This document shows, piece after piece, positions 25,692 through 34,728 of a stretch of DNA of 35,794 nt. Under the pieces are notes generated by a model. That model was not told where the DNA came from. It was given only the letters and a program-made list of their open reading frames with translations, and searched no databases. Each line of letters opens with the position of its first letter. Positions within the stretch are counted from its first letter, which is position 1. The DNA comes from Gemmataceae bacterium (GTDB taxonomy: Bacteria; Planctomycetota; Planctomycetia; Gemmatales; Gemmataceae): the NCBI GenBank assembly GCA_026419115.1, contig JAOAAA010000026.1, positions 1-35,794 on the forward strand, in the 5' to 3' direction. The translations under genes and the position numbers were made by a program.

Positions 25692-26999
25692 ATGTATCAA
25701 GTATTATTCAACATTCCGATTCTCAAAGGGTATCTGTCTCCCGAGGGGATTCCGATTAACGGCTTTGGGGTCATGCTCTTTTTGACCTTCGTGGCCTCGA
25801 TGCTCTATCTCCGTTGGCGGATCAAAGCTCTTGGGCTGCCCTTGCCTTTGAAAAATGTTCAGGACCTCGTCCTTCTCTTTTTGGTCACAGGGGTACTCGG
25901 TGCCCGTATTGTGTACATGATTCAATACGATGTACCGATCTCCCAATTTATTCGGATCGATCAAGGGGGGATTGTACTCTACGGTGGAATTATTGCGGGG
26001 ATTATTACCTATTTGTTTGTGCATAAATATATGCTCAAAAAATACGGGATTGGCTTTTGGGTCATGGCCGACGTGATTGGCCCGGCGCTATGCCTTGGGA
26101 TTGCGCTGGGAAGGCTCGGCTGCTTGATGAATGGTTGCTGTTACGGGCATGCCGTCCAAGAACCTTACCCCGGTTTAGAATTTCCCTTGCTCACTGCACC
26201 GGCCCGCGAAACGGTTTGCGATACGAAGGGGCTTCAAACAACGGTTGGCTTTACCCTGACCTATGGGGGACTGACGGATATTCGTTCGATTGTTGGGGAT
26301 GTAGAGCCGAATTCCCCCGCAGAGAAGGCAGGCCTAAAACCACGGGATATTATTGCGTCTGTGAATGGTCAAGTGAATAAATCCCTGTTGGTGATTTTAG
26401 GGAGTAAAAAAGAAATCGATGCCATTCAGGCCGAGTTTCGCGATCGACCCAATGTTTCTTTAGATGGTCCGGTGGAACGGGGGACCGACTGGCGTTTGAC
26501 CTTGGCCTTTGATGATGCTCAAGAAGCTCGAAGGGTGCGATCCGAGTTGAATAGCCGAGCTTTACGAGACCCCTCCACGACGATTATTGTGCGTTCGATA
26601 GATACCTTCACCGATCTAATCAATAATTGGCCCCGCTCAAAACAATCTTTGGAGTTGACCGTAATCCGTGACGGCCAAGAAATTGCATTGCCTAAATTTA
26701 CCCCGCGAACGATTCCCCTTCACCCAACACAAGTTTACGAAACCATTTCAATGTTGATTCTGATGGTCGTTTTGTTAATGTATTACCCGTTTCGTCGCCA
26801 TGATGGGCAATTATTTACCTTTTTCATTTTTGGTTATGCCATCCATCGGTTTTTGAATGAACAACTTCGCGACGATACCACTCCGGTTTTTGCCGGCCTG
26901 ACGATCTCGCAAAATATCAGTGTCGGCATATTCATTTTTGGCCTCATTTTGGAAATTTATCTAAGAAAACAATATCCTCCCCGAAAAAGTCAAGTTTAA
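25692..26999 (+). CDS. lgt: Prolipoprotein diacylglyceryl transferase with inserted PDZ domain
   Basis: Lgt moves diacylglycerol from phosphatidylglycerol to the lipobox cysteine of prolipoproteins, in the inner membrane. The 435-residue protein is about 150 longer than E. coli Lgt (291). Normal Lgt parts are the N-terminal helices, GGIVLYGGIIAG (Tyr97 at the site of E. coli His103), GRLGCLMNGCCYG (140-152, Arg141), LHPTQVYE (343-350) and HRFLNEQLRDD (Arg386 and Glu390 matching E. coli Arg239 and Glu243). Between residues about 160 and 340 lies extra sequence with a PDZ start (GDVEPNSPAEKAGLKPRDIIASVNG, 202-226) and PDZ end (ELTVIRDGQEIALPKFTPR, 321-339). About 70 residues (about 236-305) interrupt the PDZ itself. 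The frame is open throughout. The insert replaces the periplasmic arm region, so it should face the periplasm. Second gene of the moxR operon. Confidence 0.93.
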   Translation: MYQVLFNIPILKGYLSPEGIPINGFGVMLFLTFVASMLYLRWRIKALGLPLPLKNVQDLVLLFLVTGVLGARIVYMIQYDVPISQFIRIDQGGIVLYGGIIAGIITYLFVHKYMLKKYGIGFWVMADVIGPALCLGIALGRLGCLMNGCCYGHAVQEPYPGLEFPLLTAPARETVCDTKGLQTTVGFTLTYGGLTDIRSIVGDVEPNSPAEKAGLKPRDIIASVNGQVNKSLLVILGSKKEIDAIQAEFRDRPNVSLDGPVERGTDWRLTLAFDDAQEARRVRSELNSRALRDPSTTIIVRSIDTFTDLINNWPRSKQSLELTVIRDGQEIALPKFTPRTIPLHPTQVYETISMLILMVVLLMYYPFRRHDGQLFTFFIFGYAIHRFLNEQLRDDTTPVFAGLTISQNISVGIFIFGLILEIYLRKQYPPRKSQV

Positions 27000-27043
27000 T
27001 AAACGAGAGAGAGAACTTCTCTTGAGTTTCGAGAGTCACCCCC

Positions 27044-29332
27044 ATGCGTGTTTGGTTTCCCATTGCGTTGGTTGTCGTTTTTTTGTTGTTCTTACCGGCT
27101 TTTGTGATTTTTGCATTGGACCTTTTGGGTATGGCAGGCCCTGTGAATGTGTGGTTGGAATCCCGATTGGGGATAGGGCATAATCGACCTTTACCGGTCT
27201 GGGCGGCGATGGTGTTATTTTTCATTCCCTTTCTGATAGTGCTGCTTTATTTTTTGAAATTAAGACGAAAGCCGGCATTGGTACCAAGTACCTTTCTTTG
27301 GAAAAAAAGTGTCGAGGATTTACATGTCAACCGTTTGATGCAGTTTCTACGCAAAAATATCCTCCTGATCCTGCAATTATTGGTTATGATCTTTTTGATC
27401 TATGTGGTGTTAGCCCCGAGAATCCATGGGGTGCAGGGGGGGGGGCGAAATTATATTCTCATCATCGATAATTCTGCTAGCATGTCCGCCAAAGATATTT
27501 CCGGACAAAAGACACGGCTGGAATGGGCCAAAGCCGAGGCGATTAAGGAGATCGAAGCCTCCTCGGAGAATGATACGGGTATGGTGATCGTTTTCAGTTC
27601 CACGGCAGAAATTCGACAATCGTATACCTCGAATCGCTCGCTCCTGAAAAAAGCGGTTGAAGATATTCAACCAACGAATCATCCGACTCGATTTGAAGAA
27701 GCCCTTTCGTTGGCCGAGAGTTTAGCCAATCCACAACGTTCCACCGAGAACGAAGCGGTCGCGCCCCCCAATGCCGAAGTCGGTAAAGAACGGGTCTATT
27801 CTGCGCTCGAGGGGTTGCAAGCCGAGGTGCATCTTTATTCCGATGGACGCTTTCCCGATGTACCCGATCAATCACTACGGAATTTAAACCTAAATTTCCA
27901 TTCTCCTTTGGATGCCTCTAAAGCCGATTCCGCCGAAGCCTATTCCAATAACGTCGGGATCGTCAAACTCGATGCTATTCGTGATGAGACTGATCCCACC
28001 AAGGTGATGGTGTTTGCGCGGGTGATGAATTTTCGGACCCAAGCGGTCAACAACGCTCGCGTGGAACTCGATGTCACCATAGCAGGTGAGCCACTGCCCC
28101 AAGCTCGGATTCGTTCACTCGATTTGCCGGCTCGTGAGATCATTCCCCCCGTACCCGATGCGGATGACCCCGAGATCAAAGCGGGGCGGGATCGTGCTGG
28201 CGAGCAAACTGTCCAGTTTGAGTTGACCAATATCGACGTCAACGCAGATGTCACCATGCATGCTAGGCTCATTAGCACTCAGCAAACCGAAGGGGGGGGG
28301 CGGCAAATCTGGAAAGATGCTTTTTCTCAGGATGATGAAGCCTGGCTGGTGCTGGGGATTGTGCGACGGGCAAAAGTCGCTTTGGTCAGTCTGGGGTTAC
28401 CTTTGCTTCGGGAACTTTTCAAGTCGAAGGCGATGACGACTCTTGCGGATGTGACCTTTTTTGATCCTTCGGACCTTGAGAATCTCAATGATTTCAAAAA
28501 TCCCGCTCAGGAAGGAAAGTTCGATCTCGTCATTTTCGATCGGGTGTGCCCACAGAAGGAAGAAGATTTACCGCGCGCCAATTGTTTCTTCATTGGATGT
28601 GTTCCTCCTCGGATTGATCCCCTGCAAACCGAGAAGGTTCAATATCCCAGAATTGTGGGATACACCACATCTCATCCTGTGATGCGGGGCACGACGGGTT
28701 GGCTGGATATTGGTGTGGGCGACTCTCTGAAATTTCTCAATCTTCCGCCACGCACCCCGCGCCTTGTGGAAGGGGAACGCGACCATGTCTTATTGTTCAC
28801 CTTGGCTCGTCAATCGTTTACCGATTTGGTGTGTGCATTCCCCATTATGACTGATGCCAATAATTGGAATACGCGCTGGCCTTTACGACCTATGTTTGTC
28901 TTGTTCATGAGGAATCTCGTCATCGAACTTGGGAATGTTCGTGATGCCGTCACCGAGGAATCGACTCCCCCAAGTGGGATCAAACGTCTCTCTGCCGAAT
29001 CGAGCATCAAAACTGGTCGTGTAATCTTGCCCGATCAAAAAGTGATTACGATCGAAAGAAACCACACGGCCGATTTTCCATTTAGTCAAACTTCACAGCT
29101 GGGAATTTATGTGGCCACACTGGGCAAAGAAACCCAGAAATTTGCGGTGAATCTCTTCGATCCCGAGGAAAGCAACATTACTCCCCGTTCTTCGATTCGG
29201 ATTGGCTCTACCGAAATTCAAGCAGGACCGACCCGCAAGCAATCTCGGGAATTATGGCGATGGATTTTGGTCGCCGGTTTGCTCTTCCTATTAGTGGAGT
29301 GGTGGATTTATAATCGTCGCGTGGTGGTGTGA
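27044..29332 (+). CDS. BatA-type N-terminal membrane domain plus von Willebrand factor A protein
   Basis: The 762-residue protein has membrane helices at about 5-27, 52-71 and 105-124 and a last helix at about 738-756. The segment LKLRRKPALVPSTFLWKKSVEDLHVNR between helices 2 and 3 is the BatA (aerotolerance regulator N-terminal) signature. A VWA domain follows from about 136, with a metal-ion site D-x-S-x-S as DNSASM (142-147) and later SDGRFPDVP. The remaining 400 residues are a large beta-rich region with FDLVIFDRVCPQ and GYTTSHPVMRG, as in BatA-like proteins that carry a class I glutamine amidotransferase-like fold. It probably works with the MoxR ATPase two genes upstream, in the cell envelope. 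GAGAG lies eight bases before the ATG. Two glycine codon runs contain 10 and 9 consecutive G (27436-27445, 28292-28300). Confidence 0.9.
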   Translation: MRVWFPIALVVVFLLFLPAFVIFALDLLGMAGPVNVWLESRLGIGHNRPLPVWAAMVLFFIPFLIVLLYFLKLRRKPALVPSTFLWKKSVEDLHVNRLMQFLRKNILLILQLLVMIFLIYVVLAPRIHGVQGGGRNYILIIDNSASMSAKDISGQKTRLEWAKAEAIKEIEASSENDTGMVIVFSSTAEIRQSYTSNRSLLKKAVEDIQPTNHPTRFEEALSLAESLANPQRSTENEAVAPPNAEVGKERVYSALEGLQAEVHLYSDGRFPDVPDQSLRNLNLNFHSPLDASKADSAEAYSNNVGIVKLDAIRDETDPTKVMVFARVMNFRTQAVNNARVELDVTIAGEPLPQARIRSLDLPAREIIPPVPDADDPEIKAGRDRAGEQTVQFELTNIDVNADVTMHARLISTQQTEGGGRQIWKDAFSQDDEAWLVLGIVRRAKVALVSLGLPLLRELFKSKAMTTLADVTFFDPSDLENLNDFKNPAQEGKFDLVIFDRVCPQKEEDLPRANCFFIGCVPPRIDPLQTEKVQYPRIVGYTTSHPVMRGTTGWLDIGVGDSLKFLNLPPRTPRLVEGERDHVLLFTLARQSFTDLVCAFPIMTDANNWNTRWPLRPMFVLFMRNLVIELGNVRDAVTEESTPPSGIKRLSAESSIKTGRVILPDQKVITIERNHTADFPFSQTSQLGIYVATLGKETQKFAVNLFDPEESNITPRSSIRIGSTEIQAGPTRKQSRELWRWILVAGLLFLLVEWWIYNRRVVV

Positions 29333-29356
29333 TTTGGATTGGCATGAGGTTCAGGA

Positions 29357-30457
29357 ATGAGGTTTCTCAACGACGATCAGGAAGCTCTCTACAACGCAAT
29401 CGTCGAGGCTCCCGATGACGATGCCCCTCGGCTGATCTATTCGGATTGGCTTGAAGAACACGGCGATACCGATCGCGCCGATTTTATCCGGCTGCAAATT
29501 CGCATATCCAAAATGAAGCCGTATGATCCCGAAGCGAAACTTCTTACTCGCCAAGAGCAGGAATTTTTGCTCAAACACGAGATCGAATGGATTAATGAGC
29601 TTCCTAGCGCGCCGGGGATTAAATGGGAATCTTTTACTCGCGGATTTATTCGGGCGGTCCGGATTGCTAGCCCCGAAGCCCTCGAGTTAGCCCCTCCGGA
29701 TTTGTTTCAAAATGTTCCTTTAACTGCGATCCGATTCCACAACTTTGATCCTGCGAGTGTCGAGCTGATTTATCGAACTCCCTTCTTGTGCCGTAATTTA
29801 AGGGAGTTAGATTTCGATGATGGCAATCGGATTGGTTCAGATGGTCTGGGGCGTTTGGTTCAGGATCCTCGTTTTGCCAGAGTTCGACATCTGAAATTAA
29901 GAGGCAACAACATCGGACCTGCAGGGGTTTCCCGTTTGGTCAATTCTAAAAATTCCAATGGACTATCTTTTCTGGACCTCGACCGGAACGATATTTTTCC
30001 CGAGGGAGCGCGAGCGATTGCCCAAAGTCCCTATTTGGAGAGCCTTAATCATCTTTCTTTGGATCGGACGCAATTGGGTGATGAAGGAGTCAGTCAGTTA
30101 CTCAGTGGTGAGAAATTACAACAATTGGTTTCTCTCCATTTATCGGGTGATCATTTAGGCAATCAGGCAGCTATTCTTTTGGGAAACTATCCCTTTCGGA
30201 ATTTAGCGTTCCTCTACCTCAACAGCAATCTGATCGAGGATGCAGGAGGCCAAGTTCTATTAGCTTCGCGGTATTTTCAGAAGTTGGAATACTTTTATCT
30301 TCGGAATAATCGTCTGACCGATGAGGTGATCCCGACTCTGTTGGGGAATCGACAACTTAGACAGGTGAAGGAACTGGTGCTGGGAGAAAATCGATTTAGC
30401 GATTTAGGGAACGAACAACTTCGGCAGCATTTTGGCTCGCGCGTTTGGCTTTATTAA
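29357..30457 (+). CDS. TIGR02996 repeat-companion domain plus leucine-rich repeat protein
   Basis: Residues 1-45 (NDDQEALYNAIVEAPDDDAPRLIY then SDWLEEHGDTDRADFIRLQI) are the TIGR02996 domain, which is abundant in Gemmata and its relatives and usually precedes leucine-rich repeats or WD repeats. From about residue 150, repeats of roughly 28 residues of the ribonuclease-inhibitor-like type follow: RHLKLRGNNIGPAGVSRLV, SFLDLDRNDIFPEGARAIA, NHLSLDRTQLGDEGVSQLL, SLHLSGDHLGNQAAILL, AFLYLNSNLIEDAGGQVLL, EYFYLRNNRLTDEVIPTLL and ELVLGENRFSDLGNEQL. They probably bind a protein. It has no signal peptide, so it is likely cytoplasmic. It begins 24 bases after the BatA/VWA gene and ends the putative operon. 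Its target is unknown. Confidence 0.9.
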   Translation: MRFLNDDQEALYNAIVEAPDDDAPRLIYSDWLEEHGDTDRADFIRLQIRISKMKPYDPEAKLLTRQEQEFLLKHEIEWINELPSAPGIKWESFTRGFIRAVRIASPEALELAPPDLFQNVPLTAIRFHNFDPASVELIYRTPFLCRNLRELDFDDGNRIGSDGLGRLVQDPRFARVRHLKLRGNNIGPAGVSRLVNSKNSNGLSFLDLDRNDIFPEGARAIAQSPYLESLNHLSLDRTQLGDEGVSQLLSGEKLQQLVSLHLSGDHLGNQAAILLGNYPFRNLAFLYLNSNLIEDAGGQVLLASRYFQKLEYFYLRNNRLTDEVIPTLLGNRQLRQVKELVLGENRFSDLGNEQLRQHFGSRVWLY

Positions 30458-30633
30458 GGTGTCTACCTGCGTGCTCGGTGGGGGAAGATCCCTTTTGGGA
30501 ACCAGAAACGGAACCGATCGCCTGTTCGGGATCATAGCCGACGCATAGTAAGAGGAGGAAGCACAAGAAAACAGAGCGAATCGCGAGTCAATCGCCAATT
30601 CCGCAGCACAGCCGACGCACTTAATTCAGAAGC

Positions 30634-30746
30634 TTCCCAAAGTGAACAAATCAATCTTCACCGATTCGTTCCGAAGTCGACTTAGTCGGGCTTTTGCCCG
30701 ACGATTTCCCAAAGTGAACAAATCAATCTTCGCCGATTCGTTCCGA
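30634..30746. repeat. 72-bp tandem duplication of a gene's 3' end
   Basis: A 41-base segment at 30706-30746 (the last codons, stop codon and trailer of the DUF1559-like gene) is repeated at 30634-30674 with one mismatch, 72 bases downstream in that gene's direction. The extra copy even keeps the codons for SERIGED and the stop. The spacer holds a hairpin. Confidence 0.85.
30685..30702. terminator. Hairpin GTCGGGC-TTTT-GCCCGAC
   Basis: A perfect 7-bp GC-rich stem with a four-base loop lies 20 bases past the stop of the DUF1559-like gene and between the two converging transcripts. No long T run follows, so it is a probable but weak terminator, perhaps bidirectional. Confidence 0.6.
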
Positions 30747-31586
30747 GCCGGCAATGGTCACCAAGGCTTTCAATAAACGGTCGTCTGCAGTATAGGTGAA
30801 AAAACGAACGGAACCATCTGCAAAGGCGGCATAAAGCCCGTTGCGGTGCCCCGAAAATTGTTGGCCGCGGCCGACGAGTTTTTCGGTCTCGTTAATGCCG
30901 CGTAAGGTCGAAGGACCTCCTTGAAGCCAAGCGCCAATATCTTTTTCGGTTTCAAGAAGGGCAATCGTTTGGCTCAGGCCATCTAGGATCGCTTCATCGG
31001 GTGTTGGGCTATTGTAGCGGAAGCAACCAGCGCGACGGCCTGCTTCATCTAAAGAAAGGCTCGGGGTCTTCTCGCCTAAACCCCCTAGGGCAATGTAGTG
31101 GTTCCATCCGGGTTGTGACGGATCGAGGGTCGGCACACGGGCGGGACAAAGTGCCGTCGAAAGGCGATAATAGGCCACCGGTTTCAAGAGCGGGTCATTC
31201 CAAGCACGATGGGGATCGTAGGATTCGAGCATCTTGGCGAAGTTTTTGTTTTTGGGGCGAGGAAGATTCGGGTCCAAACTAGCCGAGGAATTGAGGATCG
31301 GCAACATCGGGCCGTACCAACTGATCCGCTCAAGCGGATCGATCGCCGATTCCAACACGGTGCCACAAGGAAGTTCCCCCCGTCGAAGTTTCTCGGTGCC
31401 ATCGGGGTTGAGAATTTCTAGCCGCATCCCATCCAAGCCAATCATTCGGAGATGATGCATACACCCCACACGGTCGGCTTGCGTTCGACTTTGATTTAGT
31501 GCAATAATCCCTAGGCCGATTAGCAACAGGGCAGGGATCACAATGAGTACCAATCGGACGACGAAATAGAGGACGTCTCTTTTCAT
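30723..31586 (-). CDS. DUF1559-like protein without a prepilin signal
   Basis: The ATG at 31586 is chosen because the upstream GTG at 31631 would overlap leuS and gives an unlikely leader. The 287-residue product has one N-terminal membrane helix (VVRLVLIVIPALLLIGLGIIA), then QADRVGCMHHLRMIGL, which corresponds to the C-x-x-N-L-K-Q-I-G-L segment of DUF1559 proteins. The C-terminus has SGHRNGLYAAFADGSVRFFTYTADDRLLKALVTIAGSE, the DUF1559 'NG..ADGSVR' signature. The family normally begins with a type IV pilin-like cleavage motif (GFTLIELL); this member has none, so it is probably a stable membrane-anchored outer-face protein. The planctomycete family is very large and its role is unknown. It follows leuS by 31 bases and is probably co-transcribed. 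Confidence 0.85.
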   Translation of the reverse strand: MKRDVLYFVVRLVLIVIPALLLIGLGIIALNQSRTQADRVGCMHHLRMIGLDGMRLEILNPDGTEKLRRGELPCGTVLESAIDPLERISWYGPMLPILNSSASLDPNLPRPKNKNFAKMLESYDPHRAWNDPLLKPVAYYRLSTALCPARVPTLDPSQPGWNHYIALGGLGEKTPSLSLDEAGRRAGCFRYNSPTPDEAILDGLSQTIALLETEKDIGAWLQGGPSTLRGINETEKLVGRGQQFSGHRNGLYAAFADGSVRFFTYTADDRLLKALVTIAGSERIGED

Positions 31587-31617
31587 GTTGGGAGTTTTCT
31601 CTTCGCAAAAACAGGCA

Positions 31618-34461
31618 CTAACCGACCACAAAATTGACCATTTGCCCTGGTTTTGCGATCACCTTACGAATGGTTTTCCCTGCCAGTTGCTCTTGGATTT
31701 TTGGATCATCTTTGGCAGCCTGTTCGAGTTGCTCGGCACTGAGATTCGGGCTTACCACGATTTTACCTCTGAGTTTTCCATTAATCTGCACAGGGATTTC
31801 CACTTCAGCATCCTGCAGATATTGCGGGTCGGCCTTGGGCCAGCGTGCATACATCAAAATATCTGTACGTCCCAAAACTTGCCAAAGTTCTTCGCTGAGA
31901 TGTGGTGCATAAGGGCAAAGAATTTGCACAAAGGTCTCTAAAACACTGCGCGGGCGAACACTCAACCCCGTGAGGTGATTAGAAAGTTCCATCATGGCTG
32001 AGATGGCCGTGTTAAAGCGCAGCGCTTCGGTATCTTCCGTGACTTTTTGAATCGTGCGGTGCAAAATTTTGAGGGTTGCTTTCTCCGGAGTCACATCTTG
32101 AACGCGACTATCTAAAACAGGGGTTTCTGCTGCCTCATCGACTACTAAGCGCCACACACGGGAGAGGAATCGATAGACCCCTTCTACGTTCCGATCGCTC
32201 CAAGGTTTCATGGCTTCTAAGGGACCCATGAACATTTCGTACAACCTTAAGGAGTCGGCTCCGTATTGTTGAATCACATGATCCGGATTGACAACATTGC
32301 CGCGCGATTTCGACATTTTGTAAGCGCGGGCATCGACACGGATTTGCGGATTCGACTTCAGTACAAAGGTGTTTTCTTGTTTTTCGACTTCGTCCTCCGA
32401 GAGTGAAATCGTGGCGACCGGTTGCGGATTTTTCTCTTTCGTAAAGGCTTTATTCCCGTCGAAATCAACCTCTTTGGCGCTAATCCATTCCCCTAGCGGA
32501 ATAATTTCCTTGATGGTTTCACCTTGAACGATTTTTTCTTCCACGCGGGCTTTTTGGAAACCGGTGAATTCGGTATTGCCCAAGATCAATCCTTGGTTGA
32601 CGAGTTTCTGAAACGGCTCTTTGACGCTGACAAATCCCCGATCGTAAAGAACCTTGTGCCAAAATCGGCTATAGAGCAAATGAAGGACAGCATGTTCGGC
32701 CCCCCCCACATATAGATCGACCGGCAGCCAGTATTTGGCTTTTTCCGGATCGCAAAATTGTTCAGTATTCTTGGGGTCGATGTAGCGCAGATAATACCAA
32801 CACGAGCCGGCCCATTGGGGCATGGTGTTGGTCTCACGCTGATAGGTCTTACCATTTCGTTTAACAATCAGCCAATCGGTCGCTTTGCTCAAAGGACCTT
32901 CGGGGGTACCTGTTGGTTTGAAATCTTCCAGATCGGGTAAATTCAAAGGCAACTCGGAAACATCTAAGGGAACGATATTCCCCGTGCGTTGTCCGTTCTC
33001 ATCGAGTTCATGGAGAATCGGGAAAGGTTCGCCCCAATAGCGTTGCCGACTGAATAACCAGTCACGAAGTTTATAATTGACCCGCCTTTTACCGATCCCT
33101 TTTTCCTCTAGCTCAGCAATGATTTTTTCTTTGGCCTGTTCGGTTGGGAGTCCATCCAGCGAGCCGGAATGGCAAGCGATTCCCTCTTCAGTATAGGCTT
33201 GGGTTAATTTTTCGAGGGTCGAACCGGTCTCCTTCAGCCACGATTCGGGAGGACGAACAACGGTTCTGATCTTGATGGCATATTGTTGGGCAAACTCAAA
33301 ATCCCGTTCATCATGAGCAGGGACCGCCATAATCGCACCTGTGCCATAGGTCGCTAAAACGTAGTCAGCGATCCAAATGGGAATGGGTTCCTCTGTTAAG
33401 GGATGCTTGGCATAGGCCCCTGTCCAAACACCGGTCTTTTTCTTTTTAGTCAGTTCGGTTCGCTCGAAATCGCTTTTTCGAGCTGCCTGAAGTTGATAAA
33501 TGTAAACGGCATCTTTGCAATCTTCACGAGTGATGACATCAACCAACGGGTGTTCCGGAGCTAAGACCATATAGGTAGCCCCGTATAACGTATCGGGGCG
33601 GGTCGTGAACACCTTGATCGAAAGGCCATTTCCTACAGGAAAATCGATCTCGGCCCCGATAGATTTCCCAATCCAATTGCGTTGCATGGCCTTGATCGAC
33701 TCGGGCCAATCGAGTTCCTCAAGGTCGTTCAAAAGACGCTCCGCATAAGCGGTGATCCGCAACATCCATTGGCGTAATGGACGACGTTCAACGGGAAAAC
33801 CTCCCCGTTCCGAAACACCATCGACAATTTCTTCATTCGCGAGCACGGTACCCATGGCAGGGCACCAGTTCACCAAGGCTTCGGCCTGATAGGCTAAACG
33901 ATGGGAATCGCGATATTGGTTGATGGCATTTTCGCCCAAATCGCTGATCTCTTCCGGAATGGGCAATTCCGAAATCGGGCGCCCTTTTTGGGCAACCGGA
34001 TCAAACCAAGTATCGAACAAGACCAGAAAAATCCACTGTGTCCATTTGAAGTATTGGGGGTCCGTGGTGTCAATCTCACGATCCCAATCGTAAGAGAAAC
34101 CTAAGGACTTGATTTGTCGCCGGAAGTTATTGATATTTTTTTGGGTGGTAATTCGCGGATGAATGTTGTTGTTGATGGCGTATTGTTCGGCAGGTAGACC
34201 AAACGCATCCCAACCCATCGGGTGCAAAACGTGATAGCCCTGCATTCGCTTATATCGGGACAAAATATCGGTCGCGGTGTATCCTTCAGGGTGGCCCACA
34301 TGAAGACCTTCTCCCGAAGGGTAGGGGAACATATCGAGGAAGTAAACTTTCTGCAGCCCTTGAACTTGCGGTTCATGAATGTCGGGACAACGAAAACTGC
34401 GATTCGCTTCCCAGAATTGTTGCCATTTCGGCTCGACAGCAGCAGGGTGATATTGTGGCAT
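31618..34461 (-). CDS. leuS: Leucyl-tRNA synthetase
   Basis: Class I aminoacyl-tRNA synthetase that charges tRNA-Leu in the cytoplasm. The 947-residue sequence begins with [15 protein letters not shown], has [21 protein letters not shown] with the HIGH motif as HVGH (54-57), and [13 protein letters not shown]. The CP1 editing domain carries [21 protein letters not shown] and [20 protein letters not shown]. The KMSKS motif [13 protein letters not shown] is at about 715, followed by the anticodon-binding domain and the short C-terminal domain ([13 protein letters not shown] to [15 protein letters not shown]). It is slightly longer than the usual 860-880 residues, mainly through an insert at about 640-700 ([21 protein letters not shown]). 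An 8-base G run encodes the glycines of YVGGAEHAV. The DUF1559-like gene follows. Confidence 0.97.
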   Translation of the reverse strand: MPQYHPAAVEPKWQQFWEANRSFRCPDIHEPQVQGLQKVYFLDMFPYPSGEGLHVGHPEGYTATDILSRYKRMQGYHVLHPMGWDAFGLPAEQYAINNNIHPRITTQKNINNFRRQIKSLGFSYDWDREIDTTDPQYFKWTQWIFLVLFDTWFDPVAQKGRPISELPIPEEISDLGENAINQYRDSHRLAYQAEALVNWCPAMGTVLANEEIVDGVSERGGFPVERRPLRQWMLRITAYAERLLNDLEELDWPESIKAMQRNWIGKSIGAEIDFPVGNGLSIKVFTTRPDTLYGATYMVLAPEHPLVDVITREDCKDAVYIYQLQAARKSDFERTELTKKKKTGVWTGAYAKHPLTEEPIPIWIADYVLATYGTGAIMAVPAHDERDFEFAQQYAIKIRTVVRPPESWLKETGSTLEKLTQAYTEEGIACHSGSLDGLPTEQAKEKIIAELEEKGIGKRRVNYKLRDWLFSRQRYWGEPFPILHELDENGQRTGNIVPLDVSELPLNLPDLEDFKPTGTPEGPLSKATDWLIVKRNGKTYQRETNTMPQWAGSCWYYLRYIDPKNTEQFCDPEKAKYWLPVDLYVGGAEHAVLHLLYSRFWHKVLYDRGFVSVKEPFQKLVNQGLILGNTEFTGFQKARVEEKIVQGETIKEIIPLGEWISAKEVDFDGNKAFTKEKNPQPVATISLSEDEVEKQENTFVLKSNPQIRVDARAYKMSKSRGNVVNPDHVIQQYGADSLRLYEMFMGPLEAMKPWSDRNVEGVYRFLSRVWRLVVDEAAETPVLDSRVQDVTPEKATLKILHRTIQKVTEDTEALRFNTAISAMMELSNHLTGLSVRPRSVLETFVQILCPYAPHLSEELWQVLGRTDILMYARWPKADPQYLQDAEVEIPVQINGKLRGKIVVSPNLSAEQLEQAAKDDPKIQEQLAGKTIRKVIAKPGQMVNFVVG

Positions 34462-34728
34462 ACGTTTGGAAATCTCGTCTTAAGCAACAAAGAATCTAAA
34501 CGGTTAGAATATGAAATGATGCTCCAAAAGGGCCTAGAAAAAAGCCCCTCTCCTGATTCACCAACACGGTTGAACACGTTTCACGGATCGTTTCATTGTG
34601 AACATGTGGAACGAAGGTGGGATATTTTTCATGGTCGCCAACAGTCCGGATACCCTGTAAGATAATGGTTGGAGGGATTGCCCTGACGGTGGCGTCTGCG
34701 GCTCACCCCAAGGTTTTTAGGAAGGGTT
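34462..34728. other. Intergenic region between divergent leuS and MBL-fold genes
   Basis: This 267-base gap should carry promoters for leuS (minus) and the MBL-fold gene (plus). I see no tRNA, T-box-like structure or other RNA element, and no certain promoter boxes. Short open frames are present but not convincing. Confidence 0.45.
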
